Part shown: one piece after another, positions 34,772 through 44,574 of the stretch
Layout: each line of letters opens with the position of its first letter
How positions within the stretch are numbered: position 1 is the stretch's first letter
Assembly: GCF_017592825.1 (NCBI RefSeq)
Contig: NZ_JAGFMD010000012.1
Location: 44,151-108,150 of the forward strand
DNA from: Roseivirga sp. E12
GTDB taxonomy: Bacteria > Bacteroidota > Bacteroidia > Cytophagales > Cyclobacteriaceae
Length of the DNA: 64,000 bases
Reading direction: 5' to 3'
Position numbers and translations under genes: made by a program
Notes under the pieces: model-generated
Seen by the model: the letters and a program-made list of their open reading frames with translations, nothing else
Database searches by the model: none
Told to the model about the DNA's origin: nothing

Positions 34772-35920
34772 ATGAACACTTTCTACAAAACTATCTTACT
34801 TGGGTTCATAGCACTTTCCGTTGCCGCATGTGCAACTGGCAAAAATGCATTTGACAAGGGTGACTATGAAACGGCTTTAGATCGCGCAGTAAAGCGCCTT
34901 CAGGCTAACCCAAATAATAAAAAGGCACAGGATGTACTGATTGATGGCTACAGTGTAGCATCAGAGTTTCACTTGAAGCGTGTACAGCAATACAAAAAAG
35001 GTGGCGATACCTTTAAATGGGAAGGCATTTACAATGAATATGCTAAACTGAATCGCTATTATAGAGATATTCAACGATGCCCTTCATGCATGTCTTTGGT
35101 TTCTCCAAAGGAGTACATTCTTGAGCAGCAAGAAGCGGGTCAGAATGCAGCCGAAGTGCAGTTGGAATTAGGAAAAGATGCTTTAGCCATCAATACAATT
35201 GAAACGGGAAGACAGGCCTATAGTCATTTTGAAATGGCGCTTAGGTACTCTAACAACATTGGTGGAATTGATTCTCTTTTGACTCAGGCCCGTCAAGTAG
35301 CCACTGTCAGAGTTTTGATAGAACCTATTCCAATCCATTCTCGAAACCTTGAGTTAACGAATGAGTATTTCGAAAACAAGATGTTTGAATACTTAGACCG
35401 ATATAGCCGCGATCGATTTGTGGAGTTTTTTACTACCAGACAGTCTCAGCAAAGAGACGTTCAGCCAGATCATATACTATCCATGGCCTTTGATGACTTT
35501 GTTTTAGGTCAGGCCAAAATCGTATCGAAAACTGTTGAGCTGAAAAGAGACAGTGTGGTAGTGGGTCAATACAAGGACAATAGCGGTGTAGAACATGATG
35601 TCTACGGAACTGTAAAAGCAGAATTCACTTCGAATGAAAAGACACTATTTTCTGCGGGAGTTTTGAACTTTGAGATACGGGATGCTTACACTGGCAAAGT
35701 TCTAACTAACCGAAAGATTGCGAGTGAGGATGTCTGGAGACATGAATGGGCTTCTTTCAATGGTGATGAGCGTGCCTTGAACAAGGACGAAATTCGCCAG
35801 TCGAAGCGAAAGGAGTTACCTCCTCCAGGACCACAGACGCTGTTCATCAGTTTCATCGATCGAGTCTATAGTCAGGTCGAAGGAAACATCAGCCAGTTCT
35901 ATCGTCAGACAAAAATCTAG
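34772..35920 (+). CDS. TPR-like lipoprotein of unknown function
   Basis: A 382-residue lipoprotein (lipobox SVAAC, Cys21). The mature N-terminus reads FDKGDYETALDRAVKRLQANPNNKKAQ in tetratricopeptide style (first 16 residues shown are enough to see it), followed by helical segments up to about residue 175 and a mixed C-terminal domain with FIDRVYSQVEGNISQFY. A CPSC pair sits near residue 105. No enzyme motif is visible. It has its own promoter box and a strong terminator. A role as an envelope scaffold is only a guess. Confidence 0.65.
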   Translation: MNTFYKTILLGFIALSVAACATGKNAFDKGDYETALDRAVKRLQANPNNKKAQDVLIDGYSVASEFHLKRVQQYKKGGDTFKWEGIYNEYAKLNRYYRDIQRCPSCMSLVSPKEYILEQQEAGQNAAEVQLELGKDALAINTIETGRQAYSHFEMALRYSNNIGGIDSLLTQARQVATVRVLIEPIPIHSRNLELTNEYFENKMFEYLDRYSRDRFVEFFTTRQSQQRDVQPDHILSMAFDDFVLGQAKIVSKTVELKRDSVVVGQYKDNSGVEHDVYGTVKAEFTSNEKTLFSAGVLNFEIRDAYTGKVLTNRKIASEDVWRHEWASFNGDERALNKDEIRQSKRKELPPPGPQTLFISFIDRVYSQVEGNISQFYRQTKI

Positions 35921-35923
35921 TTT

Positions 35924-35954
35924 AAGCCTCCGCAAAGCGGGGGCTTATTTTTTT
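35924..35954 (+). terminator. intrinsic terminator of the 34772 lipoprotein gene
   Basis: AAGCCTCCGC and GCGGGGGCTT pair around AAA with one mismatch, followed by A and then eight Ts. It starts three bases past the stop codon. Confidence 0.9.
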
Positions 35955-35997
35955 AAATCAATTTAGGGCCTAATCGAGTTATAGTCATAAAGACAAT

Positions 35998-36777
35998 ATG
36001 ACTAAGTCTACGCATCGCTTATGGGCCGTCACTAATGCCATTGTTCTCGCATTGGTTGTGTATTGGAATTACCACGCCAACGCTCAAGGTATTAATGAGA
36101 ACTCAGTGGGTTCTTTGAGCGCAGCGTATGACAATCTTTTTACGCCATCCAGCTACGCATTCTCTATCTGGGCTTTGATCTACATTGCTCTATTTAGTAA
36201 TGCCATTTTTCAAGTCAGGGCAGCATTCAAAGATATTAACACATCTTTTTTCAAGCCCCTTGGTCCATTTTTGATGATTGCCAACCTTGGGAATGCCCTG
36301 TGGATTTGGGCCTGGCTCACTGAAAGAACGGGGCTTAGTGTGATCATTATGGTTGTGATACTCTTTAGCTTGATGACAGCTGTGGTAAAACTTGGCATTA
36401 GAAGTGGCGATCGCAGTCCAGGGGCTATCAAGCGCTGGGTATGGTGGCCCGTTTCGTTATACTTCGGATGGATCACCGTAGCAACAGTAGCTAATATTTC
36501 TGCATATCTAGCAAAGATAGAATGGTCGTTTTTGATGAGTGAAATCAATTGGGCATCGGCAATGATCATTATTGCTGCGATCATCTATCTTATCGTTTTG
36601 GCCAAAAGAGGTATGATTACCTTTGCTCTCGTTGGTGTATGGGCTTTTACAGCCATAGCACACAAGCAATGGGGTGTTACTACGCAGGTAGCAGGCGTGG
36701 CATTGGGAGCATCCATCTCAATTCTTATATTCTCAATCATGCAAAAGACAAAAGACATGAAACTCAAGTCGAGTTAA
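35998..36777 (+). CDS. TspO/MBR-type tryptophan-rich membrane protein
   Basis: A 259-residue integral membrane protein with about eight helices, more than the five of short TspO proteins. Tryptophans cluster in the helices (SIWALIYIALF, ALWIWAWL, RWVWWPVSLYFGWI), and SLYFGWI aligns with the conserved 'NLxWS/YxxW' type region. Relatives are annotated tryptophan-rich sensory protein; the physiological ligand is unknown, with porphyrins suggested for classical TspO. The gene is preceded by a terminator and stands alone. Confidence 0.75.
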   Translation: MTKSTHRLWAVTNAIVLALVVYWNYHANAQGINENSVGSLSAAYDNLFTPSSYAFSIWALIYIALFSNAIFQVRAAFKDINTSFFKPLGPFLMIANLGNALWIWAWLTERTGLSVIIMVVILFSLMTAVVKLGIRSGDRSPGAIKRWVWWPVSLYFGWITVATVANISAYLAKIEWSFLMSEINWASAMIIIAAIIYLIVLAKRGMITFALVGVWAFTAIAHKQWGVTTQVAGVALGASISILIFSIMQKTKDMKLKSS

Positions 36778-36865
36778 TACTCATATGGTGTGCCTTTGAC
36801 ATTGAATTGCGTTATTAAGTAATCAGATAATTGAGCAATATCAGACCTTAATTTTTTCAAGCTTT

Positions 36866-39652
36866 ATGAAATCAGGCTTTAGACTTCTATTATTTCTTTT
36901 TGTCACCCTTACCATAGTTTTTTATGTTTTTAAGCCCAAGCCAATCGATGAGAGACTGGCTTATGAAAGGTTCTTAAAACAGGAATACCAACTTTTTGCA
37001 GGCCGAATAGACACTTCAGACTTGGAAGATGGCGAAAGGCCTGACCAACCAGATCATGCCTATTTCCTCAACCACTTGCAAACCTTAGACCCTGCTTTAC
37101 AGAGAGTTCCATTAAAAAGACTTGAAGAAGCTCGAAATCAAATCGACATTCTGGGAGACAGGTCGGGGATTACAAGGTTTAGCAAAGCAGAAGCACAAAA
37201 TGATCTCGTCTGGAATAATACTCCATCGAATCTAGCAGGTAGGGTTAGACCTATAACGATTGACCCTGACCGAAGCAGTACGGGACCTACCAAGCTATGG
37301 GCGGGCTCTGTTACTGGAGGCCTCTGGGTAAATAACAATGCTGGTGATGCATCTTCATCTTGGGAGAATGTACAAGGACTGCCAGAAAATGCCAGTATCA
37401 GCGCCATTGCCTTCGACCCGAATAATAGCGACATCATGTATGTGGGAACTGGTGAATCTTACACAGCTGTCAATATCTATAGAGAGTCATCATCGGTGGG
37501 CAACGGTATCTGGAAGTCTGAGGATCATGGTGAAACCTGGACCCAATTGACTTCCACATCAGGGTTCCAGTATGTCAATGACATTGTTATTAAAAGCGAA
37601 GGAGACAATAGTGTTCTTTATACCGCTGTAGTTTCAGGTGTCTATAAGGGTGCTGCTTTCCTATCCAATCCTTCTGACGGACTTTTTAGATCCGTAGATG
37701 GTGGAAGTACCTGGGCGCAAGTATTACCCAACATTCCCAATACCGACAAGCCATATGCTCCATCAGATATAGAACTAGACGCTATCGGAAGGCTTTTTGT
37801 CGGAACTATGAGAAATAGTGATTTAGAAGGAGCCGGGGTCGTTTTATACTCAGACAATGGGCAAGACTGGACAGTCTATGACGAGGTAGCAAATACTCAA
37901 TTCGATCCAGCATCTCAGTACTACCCTGGGCGCGTTATTATCAAATCAGCACCCACAGACCCAAATAGGGTTTATGCGATCATTAGTGGGGGTAGAATGG
38001 AAGCTAGAACAGGCTGGGTAAGAGATGTGGGACCTCAATCTTTTCTCTATCAATCTTTCGACCAAGGAGCCACATGGTCAAGACTTGAGTTACCGGACGA
38101 TCAAGGAGATACATGGTCGAATATTACATGGCATGCTGCAGATCTTGCTATCAACCCCTTAGATCCGAACACCATCATTATTGGTGCTCTGAATGGCTTT
38201 ATCATGGAAAATACCAATTCCATTCCGCTAAGAACCTGGACCAACATAAGCCGATGGAATGCTTTTGGTTCTAGTCAGTTCGTTCATGCCGATAATCATA
38301 CAATCATGTATGATCCGATGAAACCGGATACCATGTTTATTTCTACAGATGGAGGTGTTTTTTACTCCAATAATATCCAGAGCAGCCAACGGGGTTTTAT
38401 AGAGGTAAACAAAGATTTCAACACTATTCAATACTATACATTGGCGATTTCTGGTGCAGCCAATGATCAGTATCTGATTGCAGGTACGCAAGACAATAGC
38501 ACAATTCGACTTGAAGACTCAAACCTGGGCTTTTACCCTGGTTCAGGAGGTGATGGAGCTTATTGCTTTATCGATCAGGACGAGCCGGACCTTCTCATGT
38601 ATTCTTCTCAATACAATGGGTTCAGAGTCGTTTGGAACAGAAATGTTCCACTTAATGCTTCCAACATAACTGGTCGAAATAGTGGGCTGTTCATTAACCC
38701 AGCAGATTACGACTGGAGAACAAATACGCTCTTCACAAACAGAGTGGGCATTGACATTGTCAATAATAACAACAATAGCACAACGCCTATTCTAAGGGCC
38801 AGGCTCACTAATCAAACCGTACAAGAGCAGTCACTCAATATAGGAGTCGAGATCAATTCTCCCATTTCGAATATCAAGGTCTCGCCTTATGCCCAGTCAG
38901 GTCAGTCAAATCTATTTTTAGGAACGCAATCCGGCCGTGTTTATAAAGTCATTAATGCCCAAGGCACTCCTTCTACTCAGGAGATAACAGGTGTTGATTT
39001 TCCAACTTCAAATATTTCCAGTATCGATGTTGGAGGCTCTGAAGACGAATTGCTTGTAACGTTTTCTAACTATGGCGTAAATTCTGTTTGGTATACTGAT
39101 GATGGGGGAACCACATGGCAGTCGATCGAAGGTAACTTACCTGATATGCCTATCCGCTGGGGTATTTTCAATCCGCTAGAAAAGCGCCAAATCTATTTAG
39201 CAACTGAGTTGGGAATTTGGTTTCTAGATCGAACAGAAGGAGATAATCTCATCTGGGAGCAAGAGCAGGTTGGCATAGAGAATGTCCGTGTCGATATGAT
39301 TAAAATTCGCCAGAGCGATGGCTGGATGGTTGCTGCCACTCATGGCAGGGGAATCTTTGAAACCCAGCTTAATGTTGATGATTTTGTAACCTCCACTCCG
39401 GAACTCCCTTCTCTGGAGGTAGAGACCTTTCCTAATCCAACCTCAAATGAATTAAATATCAGGCTAAACGCAAACTGGTCTGGTGAAACCAATATCTCAT
39501 TGACCAATCTGGACGGAAGGGAATTTGAGCGCCTTAGTTTTCCTGAGTCAACATTGCGTATGGATGTTTCTCAATTACCCCGAGGAATATATCTTCTTAA
39601 GCTTTGGTCAGAAGGTTATCGGTCGGTCACCAAACGAATTCTAGTACAATAA
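36866..39652 (+). CDS. BNR/sortilin-like repeat protein with type IX secretion sorting domain
   Basis: A 928-residue secreted protein. The N-terminal hydrophobic segment (FRLLLFLFVTLTIVFYVF) lacks an obvious cleavage site. The body is a beta-propeller with BNR/Asp-box motifs: SEDHGETW, SVDGGSTW, SDNGQDW, SFDQGATW and TDDGGTTW. The last 80 residues are a T9SS type A sorting domain (FPNPTSNELNI, then LPRGIYLLKL and KRILVQ), which directs export across the outer membrane and attachment or release. The VPS10-like propeller family includes glycoside hydrolases, but no catalytic residues could be assigned. Confidence 0.85.
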   Translation: MKSGFRLLLFLFVTLTIVFYVFKPKPIDERLAYERFLKQEYQLFAGRIDTSDLEDGERPDQPDHAYFLNHLQTLDPALQRVPLKRLEEARNQIDILGDRSGITRFSKAEAQNDLVWNNTPSNLAGRVRPITIDPDRSSTGPTKLWAGSVTGGLWVNNNAGDASSSWENVQGLPENASISAIAFDPNNSDIMYVGTGESYTAVNIYRESSSVGNGIWKSEDHGETWTQLTSTSGFQYVNDIVIKSEGDNSVLYTAVVSGVYKGAAFLSNPSDGLFRSVDGGSTWAQVLPNIPNTDKPYAPSDIELDAIGRLFVGTMRNSDLEGAGVVLYSDNGQDWTVYDEVANTQFDPASQYYPGRVIIKSAPTDPNRVYAIISGGRMEARTGWVRDVGPQSFLYQSFDQGATWSRLELPDDQGDTWSNITWHAADLAINPLDPNTIIIGALNGFIMENTNSIPLRTWTNISRWNAFGSSQFVHADNHTIMYDPMKPDTMFISTDGGVFYSNNIQSSQRGFIEVNKDFNTIQYYTLAISGAANDQYLIAGTQDNSTIRLEDSNLGFYPGSGGDGAYCFIDQDEPDLLMYSSQYNGFRVVWNRNVPLNASNITGRNSGLFINPADYDWRTNTLFTNRVGIDIVNNNNNSTTPILRARLTNQTVQEQSLNIGVEINSPISNIKVSPYAQSGQSNLFLGTQSGRVYKVINAQGTPSTQEITGVDFPTSNISSIDVGGSEDELLVTFSNYGVNSVWYTDDGGTTWQSIEGNLPDMPIRWGIFNPLEKRQIYLATELGIWFLDRTEGDNLIWEQEQVGIENVRVDMIKIRQSDGWMVAATHGRGIFETQLNVDDFVTSTPELPSLEVETFPNPTSNELNIRLNANWSGETNISLTNLDGREFERLSFPESTLRMDVSQLPRGIYLLKLWSEGYRSVTKRILVQ

Positions 39653-39720
39653 ATTGAATTTATTTCAGACCGGTGTAAGTATTTGATCAATTACTGCAAC
39701 CTATAGGGAAACAAAGACCT

Positions 39721-41094
39721 ATGCGTTGCGAAAAACTTAGAACATCACGGATCATTGCGCTATTAGTGTGCTTGTCCTATTTGCAAATCGGATACTCTCA
39801 ATCCTACTCAAAAAACAAACAACTCGATCTATCTAAGTATTTAAAGCACCTGCATGACACCAAAGGATTCAGTGGTGAGATACTGATTGCCAAAAACTCC
39901 GAAATCCTGTTCAACGAAGCCATTGGAATGGCTTCCATAGAGTTAGGGGTAGCTATGGAAGTTGGGAACAAGTTTAACATTGCTTCTATCACTAAGACAT
40001 TCACAGGCGCCCTTATGACAATGGCAATGACCGAAGGGCTTTTAAACAAAGAGGATAAACTAAACTCATTCATTAAGGGCCTTCCTAATAAATTCTCTGA
40101 CATCTCGATACACCAGCTTCTTACCCATACCTCTGGTCTCCCTCACAACGAGGCAATTCCAGAATATTGGCAGAAAAAATCAAGACTGAGTTACACGTCA
40201 GAACAAATGATCAAAGAACTAATCCAATTAGATCTACTCTTCAAACCTGGAGAAAAATTCTCTTATTCAAGTCCGGGCTATTTCCTCTTAGCGGAAGTTC
40301 TCGAAAAGGTTTACAAGAAGTCTTTCTATTCAATTTTAGAGGAGAAAATCCTCAAGAGTCTTGCAATGAATTCAACAGGAGGCGCCAACACTCTTGAAAT
40401 CTTACCAGACATGACCAATGGGTACCACCTTTTACCGAATGACAGTATAGTAAGAGCACCATATAGGAATTATTCTATGGTAAGGGGTGCTGGAGACCTA
40501 TTCTCTACAACCAAGAATCTGCTGAAATGGAACAATGGATTGTTCAACGGGACGCTTTCCTCTCAAAAAGAGCTTTTGAAAATGTTCGAAATGATGAATG
40601 AAAATCAGCCCTATGGCTATGGCTGGTATGTCGACAGGACTAATCATACAAGGTACTATCACGGAGGTGGAACCTGGGGCTACTCATCATACAATGCCTA
40701 TTATCCTGAAGAAGCTTTAAGCATTATCGTGTTGAGCAATGTTTCTATACTTCCTATGACAGTTATTGGTGAGCAATTAGAGGCAATAGTAATTGGCGAA
40801 TCTAAACTAGAGACCAAGTCAATTCAAAAGGGATCCTCTAGTCTTCCTATAAAGGATTATGCAGGGGCTTACGCATCCAAAACGAGTGAAATGACCCTTA
40901 ATATATTCCTAAGGGATGGAGAGCTTTATGCACAACTACAGCGCAACCCTCCTTTTAAACTTACTCCCATTGGAGGCAATGAGTTTTTTGGAAAACAGAT
41001 CGATATTGCTCTTAACTTTCAAGTAGACAATGATCAAGTTGTTGGTTTAGCAGCAGAACGAATGGGTAGAAAGTTCGAATTCAAAAAGCAGTGA
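39721..41094 (+). CDS. serine hydrolase, beta-lactamase/PBP class C fold
   Basis: A 457-residue exported enzyme (signal IGYSQ). The nucleophile motif is Ser89-Ile-Thr-Lys92 in ASITKTFTGA, the second motif is YSS (FSYSSPGY, where beta-lactamases have Tyr-x-Asn), and the third is HGGG (YYHGGGTWGYSS). A C-terminal lipocalin-like extension follows (about 375-457). Substrates may be peptidoglycan peptides or esters. A GTG one base past its stop begins an ECF sigma factor gene, so it heads a three-gene operon. Confidence 0.87.
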   Translation: MRCEKLRTSRIIALLVCLSYLQIGYSQSYSKNKQLDLSKYLKHLHDTKGFSGEILIAKNSEILFNEAIGMASIELGVAMEVGNKFNIASITKTFTGALMTMAMTEGLLNKEDKLNSFIKGLPNKFSDISIHQLLTHTSGLPHNEAIPEYWQKKSRLSYTSEQMIKELIQLDLLFKPGEKFSYSSPGYFLLAEVLEKVYKKSFYSILEEKILKSLAMNSTGGANTLEILPDMTNGYHLLPNDSIVRAPYRNYSMVRGAGDLFSTTKNLLKWNNGLFNGTLSSQKELLKMFEMMNENQPYGYGWYVDRTNHTRYYHGGGTWGYSSYNAYYPEEALSIIVLSNVSILPMTVIGEQLEAIVIGESKLETKSIQKGSSSLPIKDYAGAYASKTSEMTLNIFLRDGELYAQLQRNPPFKLTPIGGNEFFGKQIDIALNFQVDNDQVVGLAAERMGRKFEFKKQ

Positions 41095-41095
41095 G

Positions 41096-41560
41096 GTGAA
41101 GGAAGAATTCCTAGAAATGATAGCGCAGCATCAGAATATCATTCACAAAGTGTCCAGGATGTATAGGGACCGTGTGGAAGATTGTGATGATCTATTTCAA
41201 GATATAGTGTTTCAGCTATGGAGAGCCTACCCCAACTTTAGAGGAGATTCAAAGCCTAGCACGTGGATTTATAAAATTGCCTTAAACACTGGAATGGCTA
41301 TTTATAGAAAGAAAAGCCCTTCAATAGAAACAACTGAATCGCTGCCTGAAATACATGCAAATGAAAGCTCAGTCTCAGAAAACGAGGAAATGCTGTACGA
41401 TGCTCTGCATCAACTAAGTACAACTGAACGGGCTATTGTCTCATTGTATTTGGAAGGTTATAACTACTCAGAGATTGGTTCAATCATAGGGATAAGCGAA
41501 AACTACACTGGTGTAAAAATCAATCGGATCAAAAAGAAACTCAAAGAAATATTAAAGTAA
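41096..41560 (+). CDS. ECF RNA polymerase sigma factor
   Basis: A 154-residue sigma-70 family protein of the extracytoplasmic type, from a GTG start (an ATG at 41117 is possible). Region 2 shows IIHKVSRMYRDRVEDCDDLFQDIVFQLW (DLFQDI core) and STWIYKIALNTGMAIYRK; region 4 is LSTTERAIVSLYLEGYNYSEIGSIIGISENYTGVKINRIKKKL in part (helix-turn-helix YSEIGSIIGIS). The gene is sandwiched between a serine hydrolase and a small membrane protein, one and four bases away, suggesting envelope-stress control. Confidence 0.9.
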   Translation: MKEEFLEMIAQHQNIIHKVSRMYRDRVEDCDDLFQDIVFQLWRAYPNFRGDSKPSTWIYKIALNTGMAIYRKKSPSIETTESLPEIHANESSVSENEEMLYDALHQLSTTERAIVSLYLEGYNYSEIGSIIGISENYTGVKINRIKKKLKEILK

Positions 41561-41564
41561 GGAT

Positions 41565-42110
41565 ATGGGATTAGATGACTTTAAAGACACATGGCAGCAA
41601 AGCGGTTTGGAGACCAAAGATGATGCTGAACTAGTTCAAATGATCAGCGTTGCGAAAAACCCAAGGATAAAAAGAATAAGATCGAGGATGATTATTGAGA
41701 CAATATTGACAGTGCTTCTTATAGCCATTGTTATGACAGGATTGGATAGTGAGGAAAAACCTCTTTGGACCAACATTGCGCTAATTATTGCGGGTTTATC
41801 TTACGTAATCAATCGCGTAATGGGTCACGCCAAACTGAAGAGCCCAAAACTTGACGAAAACACTCGGAAGATCACTGAGTTAATGATTCAGGATATAAAG
41901 AAGCTATCGATTTCTTCAACAATTACAGCCCTTCTACTTGGCTCTACCTTATTGCTATTCCTAAGTATCAATATAGACTTCGATACAGATAAACTGTATT
42001 TACTCGGTGCCATGGTACTTACAATGCTAGTGCTCACATATTTGTCCACTAGAGTATGGAGGCTACAAATACGTAGCCTCAAGGAAGTTTTAAATGAACT
42101 ATCTGAATAG
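41565..42110 (+). CDS. membrane protein after the ECF sigma gene, possible anti-sigma factor
   Basis: A 181-residue protein with about 45 cytoplasmic residues (GLDDFKDTWQQSGLETKDDA) and four helices in two pairs (ETILTVLLIAIVMTGL, WTNIALIIAGLSYVI, ITALLLGSTLLLFLSI, LLGAMVLTMLVLTYL). Proteins of this kind often follow ECF sigma genes in Bacteroidota. No zinc anti-sigma motif is present, so the role as an anti-sigma factor rests on position only. Confidence 0.6.
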   Translation: MGLDDFKDTWQQSGLETKDDAELVQMISVAKNPRIKRIRSRMIIETILTVLLIAIVMTGLDSEEKPLWTNIALIIAGLSYVINRVMGHAKLKSPKLDENTRKITELMIQDIKKLSISSTITALLLGSTLLLFLSINIDFDTDKLYLLGAMVLTMLVLTYLSTRVWRLQIRSLKEVLNELSE

Positions 42111-42119
42111 TGTGACGAC

Positions 42120-43496
42120 CTAGTTCGAGGTCATCGCTTTTAAGATGTCATGCTGTGTAATGATATGAGGAGCTCTATTCTCATCTCTTACCATTACAGC
42201 AGGATTATCCTTAGTAATTACTGAAGAAAGTACATCTAATGTATTGTCAAGCGGAACAAACTGAAAAGGCTTATCCATTACTTCTGAAACAGGCTTACTC
42301 TGCAATGTCTCATCGCCTATCATCTGAGCCAAAAGCTTTGAGTCAATAAGGCTTCCTACAAAGTTGTCACCATCAACTACCGGGAGTTGAGAAATGCTAT
42401 TTGCCGTCATCATTCTAATGGCGTCTCCCACAGTAGCCGTCTGAGCAATTGTTGTAAGGTTACCATTACCATTTTGATGTGCTAGAATATCAGCTGCAGT
42501 TTCAAACTCTCGTTCTTCCACAAAACCACGTGCCTGCATCCAGTCATCATTGTAAATTTTACCTAAGTATCTCGTACCATGGTCTGGCAAAATAATTACC
42601 ATCACATCGTCATCAGACATGTTTTCTTTGGCCCAATCTAAAGCTCCAGCAACTGCCGAACCGCAAGACCAACCACAGAACATTCCCTCCTCACGAGCGA
42701 GTCTTCTGGTCATAATTGCTCCATCCTTATCAGTGACTTTTACGAAATGATCGATTACGCTGAAATCAACATTCTTAGGAAGAATGTCTTCTCCAATTCC
42801 TTCCGTCAGGTATGGGTAAATTTCCTTTTCGTCAAAGACACCCGTCTCCTTATACTTTTTAAATACTGATCCGTAAGTGTCTATACCGACAGAAACGACT
42901 TCTGGATTCTGTTCTTTCAAATACTTAGAGGTACCGCACATAGAACCGCCTGTTCCAACACCAGCTGCCCAATGTGTGATTTTGCCTTCTGTATCTCTCC
43001 ATATCTCCGGGCCTGTAGTTTCGTAATGTGCCTGAGCATTGGATGTGTTATCATACTGATTTGGGTAGTATGAATTTTCAATGTCTTTGTTCAGCTTAGA
43101 AGCCACTGAATAATATGATCTTGGATCATCTGGCTCAACGTTAGTTGGACATACGATCACTTCAGCCCCTACAGCTTTCAGTATATCAATTTTCTCTTGC
43201 GACTGCTTATCTGCTAGAGTGAAAATGCATTTATAACCTTTGGCAATGGCGCCCAATGCTAGGCCCATACCTGTATTTCCAGAAGTTCCTTCTATGATCG
43301 TTCCTCCAGGCTTTAGATCACCTCTTTTTTCGGCATCCTCAATCATCTTCAGCGCCATTCTGTCTTTCATAGAATTGCCTGGGTTGAAGTATTCAACTTT
43401 GACAAGAATTGTACCTGGAACACCCTTATTGACCGAATTTAACTTCACCAATGGTGTATCCCCGATAGTTTCGATGATTGAATTGTAATAATGCAT
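42120..43496 (-). CDS. cystathionine beta-synthase-like PLP enzyme with CBS domain pair
   Basis: A 458-residue enzyme of sulfur amino acid metabolism, joining serine or an activated serine with homocysteine or sulfide. Fold type II PLP features are Lys44 in NPGNSMKDR, the substrate loop EGTSGNTG and the phosphate loop GVGTGGSMCG. There is no heme-binding N-terminal region. Residues from about 335 form two CBS domains (TVGDAIRMMTANSISQLPVVDGD, then PVSEVMDKP...LDVLSSV), which in relatives sense S-adenosylmethionine or adenylates. Cysteine synthase activity is possible as well. A perfect -7 box lies 24 bases upstream. Confidence 0.88.
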   Translation of the reverse strand: MHYYNSIIETIGDTPLVKLNSVNKGVPGTILVKVEYFNPGNSMKDRMALKMIEDAEKRGDLKPGGTIIEGTSGNTGMGLALGAIAKGYKCIFTLADKQSQEKIDILKAVGAEVIVCPTNVEPDDPRSYYSVASKLNKDIENSYYPNQYDNTSNAQAHYETTGPEIWRDTEGKITHWAAGVGTGGSMCGTSKYLKEQNPEVVSVGIDTYGSVFKKYKETGVFDEKEIYPYLTEGIGEDILPKNVDFSVIDHFVKVTDKDGAIMTRRLAREEGMFCGWSCGSAVAGALDWAKENMSDDDVMVIILPDHGTRYLGKIYNDDWMQARGFVEEREFETAADILAHQNGNGNLTTIAQTATVGDAIRMMTANSISQLPVVDGDNFVGSLIDSKLLAQMIGDETLQSKPVSEVMDKPFQFVPLDNTLDVLSSVITKDNPAVMVRDENRAPHIITQHDILKAMTSN

Positions 43497-43520
43497 TTTC
43501 CTTTTTCTATATAGTTTTCA

Positions 43521-43528
43521 CAAAGCTA
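43521..43528 (-). promoter_or_regulatory. -7 promoter box of the CBS-like gene
   Basis: TAGCTTTG on the minus strand is an exact TAnnTTTG match. The predicted leader is about 20 bases and ends in AAAAGGAAA before the ATG. Confidence 0.6.
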
Positions 43529-43593
43529 CTGCTTTCTCAATCGATTGCGAAATGACAATAGCTCAAACAAGTATTCTTTACAATAAGCTAACC

Positions 43594-44568
43594 TTAGTTC
43601 ATTCTAAGAAAGTCACTTACCTTACTGGCGTAGCGGTCTTTGTATTCGGGCCTTGTGTATAACTGAACATGATCTGCATCTTTGAACAAGACAGGATATA
43701 CGTTGTAGAGTCCCTCAATCTCAGCCTCCAATACTTCTGATGGTGTTGTAGCGTCTCCATCGCTGTACAGTACAAGCGTTGGGAGTTTAGCATTTGACAA
43801 AAGATAAGAGAACTTCATATTGTCACTCCAGCCATCAACTACTTTGTCGAACTTCTTCCAAGACTCATTGAAGATAAAATTAGGGATGCCCATTTCGGCA
43901 CCGGCTAGTCTGGTGGTTTCTCGAATATTACTCAACGGACTTCCGAGTATTAGTTTCGTCACTTTGAGCCCTTCCTTATTCTGATACTCCACTAAGTCAG
44001 GTCTATTAACTGCCGTTGCACTTGCCATTGCTCCCATAGAAAAGCCCCAAAGCACAAATTCTTCTTGAGCATAGCGATCCTTCAGCATTTTCATGGAGCC
44101 CGTGATGTCTTCAGCAAATTCATAACCGAGTGCAGTTTTTGCTTCATCGGATTTTCCCGAGTTTCTTAGGTCTGGGATAAAAATATTGTAGAGTGAATCG
44201 AGGCCTTTGTCTTTGACCAGCTCTAAGTACTTCAAGGTCTTCAGTCTATTTGAAGTTCTTCCATGGTTAATCATCAAAGTCTTCGAAACCTCTGGGGCTG
44301 ATGATGGGATATACCAACCATTCAGCTTAAGCCCATCTGTTAAAGTCTCAAACTCTATCTCATCATAATCAGGGAAACCGTAGTCAGCTGGGTTACGGTT
44401 ATCACCGATCGCGTAGTCTGCTACCATTGCTGTATCATTTAACACAAAATCGAAGGTATACCGGTCATAATCGGTGATCATACTGACCGTTTTAGGAACC
44501 ACTAAAAAGTAGAATGCCAATACCAACAGTACTATAATGACTGCGAGGATTTTGAGAAATTTCTTCAT
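43594..44568 (-). CDS. membrane-anchored alpha/beta hydrolase
   Basis: A 324-residue hydrolase with an N-terminal anchor helix (LKILAVIIVLLVLAFYFLV). The nucleophile elbow is GFSMGA (LWGFSMGAMAS), the early HGRTS motif matches the oxyanion strand, and DGDATTP plus DADHVQLY provide the acid and histidine. Related proteins are peptidase-like 'Bem46' hydrolases. The substrate is unknown. It follows pyrB by six bases on the same strand, perhaps only by read-through. Confidence 0.8.
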   Translation of the reverse strand: MKKFLKILAVIIVLLVLAFYFLVVPKTVSMITDYDRYTFDFVLNDTAMVADYAIGDNRNPADYGFPDYDEIEFETLTDGLKLNGWYIPSSAPEVSKTLMINHGRTSNRLKTLKYLELVKDKGLDSLYNIFIPDLRNSGKSDEAKTALGYEFAEDITGSMKMLKDRYAQEEFVLWGFSMGAMASATAVNRPDLVEYQNKEGLKVTKLILGSPLSNIRETTRLAGAEMGIPNFIFNESWKKFDKVVDGWSDNMKFSYLLSNAKLPTLVLYSDGDATTPSEVLEAEIEGLYNVYPVLFKDADHVQLYTRPEYKDRYASKVSDFLRMN

Positions 44569-44574
44569 GATTTT

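Noticed and set aside
39649..39665. AATAAATT/AATTTATT palindrome after the T9SS protein gene as a terminator
   Set aside because: Stem is purely A/T and no T-run follows; too weak to call.
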